From Eimeria necatrix (taxonomy: Eukaryota > Apicomplexa > Conoidasida > Eucoccidiorida > Eimeriidae), in contig NW_013653552.1 of NCBI RefSeq assembly GCF_000499385.1, positions 1 through 10,000 of the forward strand: 10,000 nt of DNA, written 5' to 3'. Both the position numbers and the translations under genes were made by a program. Positions 1 through 9,699 of this stretch are shown piece after piece (position 1 is the stretch's first letter; each line of letters begins with the position of its first letter). Under the pieces are notes generated by a model. That model was not told the DNA's origin. It did not search any database and saw nothing but the letters and a program-made list of their open reading frames with translations.

Positions 1-238
1 TTATTTTAATTATATTGTTTATTTTAATTATATTGTTTATTCTAATTGTTTATTTTAATTGAATTGTTTATTTTAATTAAATTGTTTATTTTAATTATAT
101 TCAAATAAAATTTTATATTGTTTATTCTAATTGTTTATTTTAATTAAATTGTTTATTTTAATTAAATTGTTTATTTTAATTAAATTGTTTATTTTAATTA
201 TATTGTTTATTCTAATTGTTTATTTTAATTAAATTGTT
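1..238. repeat. AT-rich minisatellite, about 18-bp unit
   Basis: The stretch is a tandem array of an 18-bp unit close to TTATTTTAATTAWATTGT, alternating with a shorter 13-bp variant (TTATTCTAATTGT). One unit near 100-120 is interrupted by a different AT-rich sequence. No coding potential is visible on either strand. Confidence 0.85.
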
Positions 239-290
239 TTTATTTATTTGTTTTTATTTTCATTTTTAATTTCATTTGGTTGCTTTTATT

Positions 291-760
291 TGTTTTATTT
301 CATTCTGTATTTATAAATGGAGTGGATTCTTTTGCAACAGTTTTCGAAGCTCTTTTTGCAGAAAATGCATTCAAATAATATAATTAATTTGATTATTTAT
401 TTTAATTTATTTAATTTTTTTTGGTTTTATTTTAATTTTCAAATTTATTTTGGATGTTTTTGTTTCTTTTTTTTGCAACAGTTTTTGAAGTTCTTTTTGC
501 AGATAATCCTTTAAAAGCGAAAAGGGTATTTATTTATTTATTTCTTTTAATTAATTAATTTATTTATTTTGATTTATTTGTTTTATTATTTATTTTTTAT
601 TGTTTTATTTATTTATTTTATTTATTTATTTGTTTTATTTATTTATTTATTTTGTTTTTTACTTTTTTATTTCATTCGATATATAAATATATATAAGTGG
701 AGTGAATTCTTTTGCAGCAATTTTTGAAGCTGTTTTGCAGATAGGTCTTTTGAAGCAAAA
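291..760 (+). repeat. three decayed copies of a short tandem unit
   Basis: Three related blocks lie near 300-365, 471-510 and 668-745. Each has a core like GCARCARTTTTYGAAGC followed by a T-rich run ending in TTTGCAG. The first and third copies also share the preceding GGAGTGRATTCTTTTGCA. Spacing is uneven (about 141 and 239 bp) and the filler is TTTA-type repeat. Each copy ends in a sequence resembling a 3' splice site, so they may be decayed copies of an intron-exon junction; no long reading frame supports an active exon. Confidence 0.6.
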
Positions 761-1125
761 AAGATAATTAATTTTATTTTATTTATTTATTTTTTTTATT
801 TTATTTTAATTTATTTTATTTATTTCTTTATTTCAATTTGTTTTATTTATTTGCTTTATTTATTTGTTTTCTTTACTTATTTTGTTTATTTGTCTTGTTT
901 ATTTGTTTCGTTTATTTGTTTTTATTTCTGCTTTTTTATTTTATTTGTTTTTCTTTGTTTTTTCGCTTGTTTTGTATATTTATTTCTCCTATTTATTTAT
1001 TTGTTTGTTCATTATTTATTTATTTATCTGTTTATTTTATTTATTTGTTTGTTCATTCATTATTTATTTTATCTATTTATTTATATATTTATTTATTTGT
1101 TTATTATTTGTTTGTTTTTTGGTTT
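520..1125. repeat. TTTA/TTTG simple-repeat tract
   Basis: The region is dominated by TTTATTTATTTG-type runs on the plus strand. The open frames across it translate to Phe/Leu/Tyr/Ile-rich nonsense in all three frames, as expected of the repeat itself. I see no gene here. A short more complex stretch at about 1128-1178 is unassigned. Confidence 0.8.
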
Positions 1126-1191
1126 GTTTAAAAGTGGTCTTTTGGGTCGGATGCGCTTAAGAGCGAATTGAAAAGAAATTGTTTTATTTAA

Positions 1192-1206
1192 TGCTGCTGC
1201 TGCTTT

Positions 1207-1301
<95 letters not shown>
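1192..1301. repeat. CTG tract with 18-bp higher-order period
   Basis: A CTG tract is interrupted by regularly spaced TTG triplets. Four consecutive TTG triplets are separated by five CTG each, giving an 18-bp period. Plus-strand frames read poly-Leu and a minus-strand frame reads poly-Ala with regular Thr. No flanking conserved sequence supports a gene, and coding status is unknown. Confidence 0.85.
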
Positions 1302-1576
1302 GTATTGGTAGGTGAGGAGCAAAGCAGGTTTTTTGTTTACTTTTTTGTTCAATTATTACTTTTAATTTTTTTATTTTTTGTTTTAAATTATTTGCCATTT
1401 GCGCCGAGTTTGCTTCTGCGTTTCATTTCATGTTTTATTTTTATTTATTTTATTTTAATTTTTTCTGAATTTTTCTTTTTTTCCTCTTTGTTGAATTATA
1501 TTTTCCAAGTTTGTTGCATTTAAAGTTGTTTTCTGCTGCTCGAATTTGCTGCTTTTGCTGCTGTTGTTTTTGTTTT

Positions 1577-1600
<24 letters not shown>
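1302..1600. other. T-rich spacer without an identified gene
   Basis: The sequence is T-rich and of moderate complexity, with no conserved reading frame that I recognise on either strand. It may be intron of the PI 4-kinase gene, whose next visible exon begins at 1757. A conserved exon upstream of that point should exist but I could not find it here. Confidence 0.4.
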
Positions 1601-4103
<2,503 letters not shown>

Positions 4104-4236
4104 GACTTTTTCGGATTTTCGGAATTTAATTCTTCTTTTGGAGTTCTAATTCTTTTATTTTCGAATTCTCCTCTTTTTTCTGCGCATTTTGATGTCTTTT
4201 GCTGCCAAAGTTCTTTTCTTTTCCCGCTGCTGCCCA

Positions 4237-4284
4237 GGTGTACAGACACCCCAGCTCCCCACACACCTCAGGTGTACAGACACC
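4237..4284. repeat. two copies of an imperfect palindrome
   Basis: GGTGTACAGACACC occurs exactly at 4237-4250 and 4271-4284. The arms GGTGT/ACACC can pair around ACAG. A 12-base match to its reverse complement lies at 7658-7669. The role is unknown. Confidence 0.7.
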
Positions 4285-4330
4285 TCACCTTTCAAAACCA
4301 AACGAAGATTTCTTTTTTCCTTTTCGCCAT

Positions 4331-4333
<3 letters not shown>

Positions 4334-4361
<28 letters not shown>

Positions 4362-4605
4362 TCTTGCTGCTGCTCTTGCTGCTGCTGTTGTTGCTGCTGT
4401 TGTCTTGCTGCTGCTGCTCTTGCTGCTGCTGTTGTGTTGGTGCTGTTGCTGCTGCTGCTGTTGCTGCTGCTGCTGTGTTGCTGCTGTTGCTGCTGCTGCT
4501 GCTGGGAGCCTTCCTGCTGCGGTGGCTGCTCCAGGTGTTGCTGCGAACGCTCCCGTTGCTGCAATTGCTGCTGTTGCTGCTGCTGCTGCTGCTGCAGCTG
4601 CTGCT
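4334..4605. repeat. CTG/TTG triplet tract
   Basis: This is a CTG-rich tract with TTG, CTT and occasional TGT interruptions that change the reading frame of the triplet. It gives open frames on both strands. From about 4501 codon use becomes more varied and reads as an Ala-rich protein. Confidence 0.8.
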
Positions 4606-4678
4606 GAGGATTTATTACACGCGTTCAGAGTTTTTTATTTGTCACTTTATCAGTTTGAGCAGCGGGAGCAGCTGCTGT

Positions 4679-4710
<32 letters not shown>

Positions 4711-5485
4711 CTGTTGCTGCTGTTGCTGCTGCTGCTGCTGTTGCTGCTGTTGCTGCTGCTGCTGTTGCTGCCGAATTCTGCAACTATTTGCTTCCTATTG
4801 AGTTAGCCGATACGCGGCAACGTTGCGTAAGGTTTAGGGTTTAGGGTTTAGGGTTTAGGGTTCGGCAACTTTGCAGTATAACTGTAAACCCTGGAGGGTT
4901 AAGGGCATAACCCTCCATTCTATATTGTTAGGAGGAGAAACCCTAAACCCTAGCCCTAAACCCTAAAGCCAAACCCTAAACCCTAATTCAAAACCCTAAA
5001 CCCTAGCCCTAAACCCTGCGGCTCTCTTTAAACCCTTTTCTTTAACTGGCGCATTCAGCGAAGACTCCCGAGACAGTCCCACGACTGTCTATTTATTCTC
5101 TTTCATTTTTATTTTATTTTTTATTTTTATTTATTTATTTATTTATTTTATTTATTTATTTATTTATTTATTTTATTTTATTTATTTAATTGCAGCAGCT
5201 GGTTTGCCAACTTGCATGCAGTGGGGCCCCTGGTGTTTGTTGAGTTGAAGGTGAGGGAGCGAAAGAGTGGAATTAAATGGTTTAAAAGGATTATTTTGGC
5301 AAAATAAAATTAAATTTAAATAAATTAAATTAATTTAAATTAAATTAAATTAAATTAATTCTTTTATTCGCTCATTTGGCGAAAAGCAGCAGCAGCTGCT
5401 GCTGCTGCGCTGCAGCGGGGCCCTCGGGCAGCGCGGGTCTTTGGCAGCAAATAAGTTTCTTTTTTTTCTTTTTTACTTCAAATAA
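4501..5485 (+). CDS. unrecognised protein with Ala/Leu tracts (tentative exons)
   Basis: I do not recognise this gene. Four stretches look coding. At about 4501-4671 an Ala-rich frame runs into EDLLHAFRVFYLSLYQFEQ. At about 4770-4826 AEFCNYLLPIELADTRQRC ends exactly at a strong donor, GTAAGG. At 5196-5250 SWFANLHAVGPLVFVELK sits between TTGCAG and GTGAGG, and only this frame is open to the donor. At 5387-5485 a frame in phase with the previous exon reads LRCSGALGQRG and stops at TAA. Problems remain: the first two stretches lie in different frames on either side of a CTG tract, and the phase between 4826 and 5196 does not match, so an exon or a base is missing. The start is unknown; an ATG at 4189 opens the first frame but its leader looks low in quality. 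Confidence 0.4.
4664..4770. repeat. CTG/TTG tract inside a candidate exon
   Basis: The tract joins two coding-like stretches that lie in different frames, poly-Leu before and poly-Ala after. Its length is therefore the likely place of a frameshift, assembly indel or hidden intron. Confidence 0.8.
4827..5035 (+). repeat. opposed TTTAGGG and CCCTAAA arrays with hairpin
   Basis: TTTAGGG copies at about 4831-4861 directly follow the donor GTAAGG. CCCTAAA copies occupy about 4938-5018. Between them is a perfect 10-bp inverted repeat, TGGAGGGTTA (4892-4901) and TAACCCTCCA (4908-4917), with a six-base loop. The stretch lies in a presumed intron of the unrecognised gene. Confidence 0.8.
5071..5090. 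repeat. short perfect hairpin
   Basis: AGACAGTC and GACTGTCT form an 8-bp stem around a CCAC loop. It sits in a non-repetitive island just before a TTTA simple repeat. No function can be assigned, and chance is possible. Confidence 0.5.
5106..5190. repeat. TTTA simple repeat before an acceptor
   Basis: A run of TTTATTTATTTA-type sequence ends at AATTGCAG, so it provides the pyrimidine-rich run for the exon that follows. Confidence 0.8.
5251..5386 (+). other. AT-rich presumed intron of the unrecognised gene
   Basis: It begins at a GTGAGG donor and contains a TTAAATTAAA simple repeat (about 5310-5360). The likely acceptor is GCGAAAAG or one of the following CAG triplets. Confidence 0.45.
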
Positions 5486-5570
5486 AGATAATTATTTATT
5501 TGTTTTATTTATCTTCCATTTAAATCAGATCCGCTGCTGTTTGCTGCAGCCTTTCCGCGCAGACAGCGGC

Positions 5571-5573
5571 GCT

Positions 5574-5621
<48 letters not shown>

Positions 5622-5773
5622 GCAGCAGCAGCAGCAGCACCATGCCTCCAGCAACAGCAGCGGCGCCGGCAGCAGCAGCGGCGCCGGCAGCAGCAGCTGC
5701 GCGCGCAGCCCCGGCTGCAGCCGCAGCCGCAGCCGACGCAGCAGCAGCTCCCGCTGCAGCAGCAGCAGCAGAC

Positions 5774-5813
<40 letters not shown>

Positions 5814-5815
5814 AA
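5571..5815. repeat. CAG/GCA tract, poly-Ala leader of NAA50
   Basis: The CAG tract spans the start of the acetyltransferase gene. Before the ATG at 5642 it is nearly pure CAG. After it the triplets are varied (GCC, GCG, CCG, GAC), which suggests selection on an Ala-rich protein rather than a fresh expansion. Confidence 0.85.
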
Positions 5816-7141
5816 CGGCCGCCCCCCGGCTTCGGGCTGGGGCAGCTGACTCGCCACAACATCGAAGCTCTGAAGACTTTAAATGAAGCAGCAATTCCAA
5901 TTCCCTACAGCGCAGACTATTACAACTACGTGGCCGAACACCCGGCCTTTTGCAGGCTGGGTAGGGTTTAGGGTTTAGGGTTTAGGGTTTAGGGTTTAGG
6001 GTTTGGGGTTTGGGGCGTAGGGTCTGGGGTTTAGGGTTTGGGAGGGCCGCTCACGGTGCAGGGCGTAGGGTTTAGGGTTTAGGGTTCAGGTTCCGGGGCG
6101 ATGCCCACGGTCTAGGGTTTAGGGTTTAGGGTTTAGGGTTTAGGGTTTAGGGTTTAGGGTTTAGGGTTTGCGTGCAGCGTATTTGGGGGATGTGATGGTG
6201 GGGGGAATTACTTGTAGAGTGGAGTCTGATGAAGAGGGAAATAAACAATTGTACATAATGACTTTGGCAGTTCTCAAACCCTACCGCCGCCTGGGGATTG
6301 GTGAGCTAGGGTTTAGGGTTTAGGGTTTAGGGTTTAGGGTTTAGGGTTTAGGGTTTGGGGTTTAGGGTTTGGTGCTTCGGGGGATGGTTGGGAGGGTTTA
6401 GGGTCTAGGGTTGCGGGTTTGCGCGGGGTGTGTGGGAGGGTTAGGGTTTAGGGTTTAGGGTTTAGGGTTTGGGGGCATGCGTGGGAGAGTTGAGGGTTTA
6501 GGGTTTAGGGTTTAGGGTTTTTCGCGGCAAATTCGAATGAACTCAAATTCTTTTATTTGAAACAGTAAATAAAATAAAATAAAATAAGAAAATAAAAATA
6601 AATAAAAGTAAAATAATAAATAAAAAATAAAAAGTAAAACACTTTTCAGTTTCTTTGAACTCCCACTCTATCCCTTCAAATGACAATTTATTCAATTTAA
6701 TTAATTTAATTAATTTAATTAAATTAATTAAATTAATTTAATTAATTTAATTAAATTAATTATAATTAATTAATTTAATTTAATTTAGTTAATTAAATAA
6801 ATTAATTAAATTAATTAAATTGTTTGTTTTCAGCCACTCAACTGTTGGGTTACATTTTAGAAGAAGCGTCTCGAAGAGAAGATTTAAAGAAATGCGTTTT
6901 GCACGTTTTGAAAAGCGACGAGGGGGCATTAGGGTTTTACGAGGGTTTAGGGTTTAGGGTTTCGGGTTTTATTGAAAACTTCTACCAAGAACTAAACCCT
7001 TCTGCTGCTCTTTGCATGCACTGTTCGCTCCCCTGGACCCTCGCCAACAAACTCGCCTTCCAAACCCCCGAGTTCGACGCCACCAAACACAACTTGCAAA
7101 CCCTAAACCCTAAACCCTCGCAGCAGGCCCTGCGGGCTTAG
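5642..7141 (+). CDS. NAA50: N-alpha-acetyltransferase 50 (NatE catalytic, GNAT family)
   Basis: The enzyme would transfer acetyl from acetyl-CoA to protein N-termini, preferring retained Met. Exons 5642-5960, 6178-6300 and 6834-7141 join in phase and encode 249 residues. Residues 1-57 are mostly poly-Ala from a CAG-type tract; the family domain starts near residue 62, as GLGQLTRHNIEALK. IPIPY (about 85-89) matches the substrate-binding loop. LYIMTL contains Tyr132 and LHV contains His171, the positions of the two catalytic residues of human NAA50. YRRLGIA (142-148) is the acetyl-CoA pyrophosphate-binding R-x-x-G-x-A loop. FYEGLGF and NFYQEL follow. The tail beyond about residue 205 is longer than in human. 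The start is the first ATG in frame, in a good context (CACCATGC); initiation further upstream is possible. Part of the coding sequence is made of heptamer repeats. Confidence 0.95.
5961..6177 (+). repeat. NAA50 intron 1, TTTAGGG array
   Basis: The intron runs from GTAGGGTTTAGGG to TAGGGTTTGCGTGCAG. It is TTTAGGG and near variants, with a unique island at about 6040-6110. It interrupts a conserved Ala codon. Confidence 0.9.
6301..6833 (+). repeat. NAA50 intron 2: heptamers, then AT-rich repeats
   Basis: The donor GTGAGCTAGGG leads into TTTAGGG arrays to about 6520, then AAAATA repeats (about 6556-6640) and a TTAATTTAAT array (about 6690-6825), ending TTTGTTTTCAG. The intron splits the codon of the last residue of the R-x-x-G-x-A loop. 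Confidence 0.88.
6930..6970 (+). repeat. heptamer repeat serving as coding sequence
   Basis: Inside NAA50 exon 3, GGGTTTAGGGTTTAGGGT and its flanks encode the GLGFRVSGF stretch of the conserved GNAT region (residues about 185-193). Confidence 0.9.
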
Positions 7142-7162
7142 GGTTTAGGGTTTAGGGTTTGC
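7099..7162 (+). repeat. heptamers in the NAA50 tail, stop codon and 3' end
   Basis: CCCTAAACCCTAAACCC at 7101-7117 encodes part of the C-terminal tail (LNPKP). The stop TAG at 7139-7141 is the first unit of a TTTAGGG array that continues to about 7160. Confidence 0.9.
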
Positions 7163-7824
7163 GGATTCGCACAAACTTGAAATTAATTAATTGATTTCCT
7201 TTAAATATATTTACTTTGTTTTATTTAAATATAATTCTTTTTTAATTATTATTTGCGTTTTAATTCGAACTCGAGGGTGCTGCTGCTGCAGATACACCGC
7301 AACGAGACCTCCTAGTGTCAGCAAAGTGGATTTTTCGGAATTTCGCAAATTAAATGCATTTCCGATTTATTAATTTGGCATTTTAGATTTAAAATGCATT
7401 TTTAAATCTTTTAGAGTTTATTATTTCATTCTCTAGCCGCAGAAGACCTTCTGAAAAGGCACTTTTCGAGTTTATTTGCAAGATAAGGAGGCGGGAAGGA
7501 AAGGGGTGTTTTTCGCGGAGCCGCTGGGGGGAAATCGCGCGAAAAAAGCCATTTAGGACTCTTTTTTATTTTAATTCTGAATTTAATTCTTATTTTTGAA
7601 ATAAAAATGAATTTAATTCCGAATTTGGCCGCGAGACACCAAAGGCGCGCAGCGCGAGGTGTCTGTACAGCACAGCGCGCGCGTTCAGGGTGGGTGTTGG
7701 GGTTTTGCGGGTTTTTGGATTTAATTTCCGTCAAATGTTTCCCTTTTGATTTCTTTTTGCGTTTTGGAGTTCATTTAATTCTCTTTTTGTTGAATAAATA
7801 ATAAATAAATAATAAACTGCGGAG
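7163..7824. other. region with possible but unproven exons
   Basis: The region is AT-rich with islands of higher complexity. At about 7277-7326 the sequence CTGCTGCTGCAG is followed by an open stretch (for example TPQRDLLVSA). At 7437-7486 an acceptor-like CTCTAG precedes AEDLLKRHFSSLFAR and TAA; another frame there stays open much further. Phases can be joined in more than one way, so I do not call a gene. AAATAAT repeats occupy about 7792-7816. Confidence 0.25.
7277..7299. repeat. copy 1 of a dispersed 20-23 bp sequence
   Basis: GTGCTGCTG(CTG)CAGATACACCG here matches GTGCTGCTGTAGATACACCG at 8650-8669, with one triplet fewer and one base changed there. Flanking sequence is not clearly similar. 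Confidence 0.6.
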
Positions 7825-8190
7825 TTCTTCGACTTGCTCCCCGCGAAGTCCAGCGCAGCCGCTTCGAGTGGAACCAACCACCAGGCTGTTGCTGCATGCA
7901 TCGCCCAGTCTTTTCTTTCCAAACTTCTCCAGAAAGTTTATTTTGAATTATTTAATTCATTTATTTCATTTCGAAACTTTTAAATCCACTTTTCTCCGAA
8001 GATCGTTCAGCTTTCCCGGCGGCGCAGCGCTCGCGGCGCCGAAGTCTTTCGGGTGTATGCGCCACCGGCTTCCACCTCAGGCCTTTTTGAAGAAAAGAAT
8101 TTTCACTTTTTTTAATTCATTTAAATCATTTTTACAAATTAAACCTCCACACGGAGTTAAAAGGCCTCATTCGCGCTATTTCCGCTGGAT

Positions 8191-8222
<32 letters not shown>

Positions 8223-8394
8223 CAACAGCGGCAGCTGCAGCAGCAGCAGCAGCATGCAGGCGGCAGCAACAACAGCAGTAGCAGCAGCTGCGATAACAGC
8301 AACGGCAGCAGTAACAGTGGCACCAGCAGCAGCAGCAGCAGCTGCTGCTGCTGCGACACCTATAACAGCAGCAGCAACAGCAGCAACAGCAGCT

Positions 8395-8429
<35 letters not shown>

Positions 8430-8483
8430 TTGCGTGGCCAAAGGCAGCTGCAGAAGCACAGAGCCATTAAAGCATGCATTTAA
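7825..8483 (+). CDS. unrecognised protein with Ser/Gln-rich tail (tentative)
   Basis: I do not recognise the product. Three stretches join with phase 0 at every junction. Exon 7825-7935 (37 residues, FFDLLPAK through FLSKLLQK) precedes a GTTTAT donor. Exon 8002-8052 (17 residues, IVQLSRRRSARGAEVFR) lies between CTCCGAAG and GTGTAT. Exon 8157-8483 (108 residues) begins LKGLIRAISAG after CACGGAG, passes through poly-Ala and Gln-rich segments into a Ser/Asn/Cys-rich tail, and ends HRAIKACI and TAA. Introns are short (66 and 104 bp). The joined text reads smoothly, but the splice sites are not strong, the 5' end is unknown, and the tail is open in other frames too. Confidence 0.4.
8191..8431. repeat. 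CAG-rich tract with varied interruptions
   Basis: CAG and related triplets (AAC, AGT, GGC) run through the third exon of the tentative gene. A (CAG)6(CTG)4 strand switch at 8324-8353 forms a fold-back palindrome. Confidence 0.85.
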
Positions 8484-8508
8484 TTCAATTGATTCTTAAC
8501 TTCAAAAA

Positions 8509-8631
8509 ATAATAAAACAAAATGAAATAAAAACAAAATAAAATAAAATAAAATAAAATAAAAATAAAATAAAATAAAATAAAATAAAATAAAAATAAAA
8601 TAAAATAAAATAAAATAAAATAAAATAAAAA
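8509..8631. repeat. AAAAT simple repeat
   Basis: A five-base AAAAT (TTTTA) repeat with occasional extra A. It has no coding potential. Confidence 0.9.
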
Positions 8632-8649
8632 TGATTTCTTCATTTGCCA

Positions 8650-8669
8650 GTGCTGCTGTAGATACACCG
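8650..8669. repeat. copy 2 of a dispersed 20-23 bp sequence
   Basis: It is related to 7277-7299. On the minus strand both copies read VYLQQ(Q)H in one frame; on the plus strand both read as a CAG/TAG-type acceptor followed by ATACACCG. Confidence 0.6.
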
Positions 8670-8714
8670 TAGCGCCGCTCAATTTCACCGAAAAGTCTTT
8701 TATGAATTTTAGTT

Positions 8715-8806
8715 CATTTATTATTTATTATTATTTATTAATTTTTTATTTATTTATTTATTTATTATTATTTATTATTATTATTATTTATTATTATTTA
8801 TTATTT

Positions 8807-8854
<48 letters not shown>

Positions 8855-8862
8855 TTTTTTTG
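8715..8862. repeat. TTTA/TTA simple repeat
   Basis: TTATTTATTA and TTTA units fill the gap between the AAAAT repeat and the last gene. No gene is visible. Confidence 0.9.
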
Positions 8863-8956
8863 TTTTTTGAAAATTCAAAATGAGCTGCAGCGCTGTGGCA
8901 GCTTTGGCAGTTTTTAGTTTGAGTGAAAAAGTGCTGCTGCACTTCCACTTCAATGA

Positions 8957-9045
8957 GCTCTTCGAGCTGCAGCAGCAGCAGCTGCTGCTGCTGCAGCAGC
9001 TGCAGCAGCAGCAGCTGCAGCAGCAGCAGCTGCAGCAGCAGCAGC

Positions 9046-9077
<32 letters not shown>

Positions 9078-9642
9078 AAGCAGCAGCAGCAGAAGCAGCG
9101 CCTGCAACAACAACCGCAGCAGTTTTTGCAGGGGCAGCAGCAGCAAGGGGGACGGACTTAAGTGCAGCAGCAGCAGCAAAAAGATACAAAGTAATTAAAA
9201 GTCCTTTTTCTGTTTTTATTCAAAAAGACAAATCTCAAAAGTTTGCTTTTGCTGCTGCTGTGGACTTGGACAAATGTTCACAAGCTGCAGCTTTCCAAAC
9301 CCTACAAGTAAACCCTAAACCCTAAACCCTAAACCCTAAACCCTCGGTCTCAAACCCTCGGGCCAGCCCTCCCACGCGGCCCCACAGCAAACCCTAAACC
9401 CTAAACCCTAAACCCTTAAGTCTGGGGCTGCAAGTGGTGTCTTCCGACGGCTGCGCTGTAAACCCTAAACCCTAAACCCTTATTTCAACCCCTTGGGCGT
9501 AAACCCTAAATAAGGGTTTTGTTTTTGTCTCCTCAGGATTATGAAAGAAGAATAGAGGAAATACTTGGAGGGGAGCTGCAGCACGAGCCCTTGGAAAGGG
9601 TTTTAGCTGCTGCTGCTGCTGCTGCAGCAAGCGTTTGCGGCA

Positions 9643-9699
<57 letters not shown>

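Noticed and set aside
838..1171. Hydrophobic Phe/Leu/Tyr-rich proteins (membrane-like)
   Set aside because: All three plus-strand frames give similar hydrophobic text because the DNA is TTTA/TTTG repeat; there is no conserved sequence or splice support.
1093..1398. Minus-strand poly-Ala/Thr protein across the CTG tract
   Set aside because: Any long triplet tract is open in most frames; the flanks are AT-rich and lysine-rich without recognisable conservation.
5509..5900. Minus-strand Leu-, Ala- or Cys-rich proteins opposite NAA50
   Set aside because: They are shadows of the CAG tract; the plus strand holds a conserved enzyme with intact splice phases.
5211..8480. GCATGC motifs as AP2-type regulatory sites
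   Set aside because: The copies near 5214, 7014, 7875 and 8472 fall inside real or probable exons rather than upstream of genes, so chance is the simpler explanation.
8485..8688. Minus-strand short gene reading VKLSGATVYLQQHWQMKK
   Set aside because: After about 20 plausible residues it runs into the AAAAT repeat and becomes Phe/Tyr/Ile nonsense; kept only as part of a dispersed repeat.
9420..9456. An extra exon of the last gene (reading SGAASGVFRRLR)
   Set aside because: Its phase creates a stop or shifts frame when joined to 9537, whereas joining 9307 directly to 9537 keeps phase 0 and reads smoothly.
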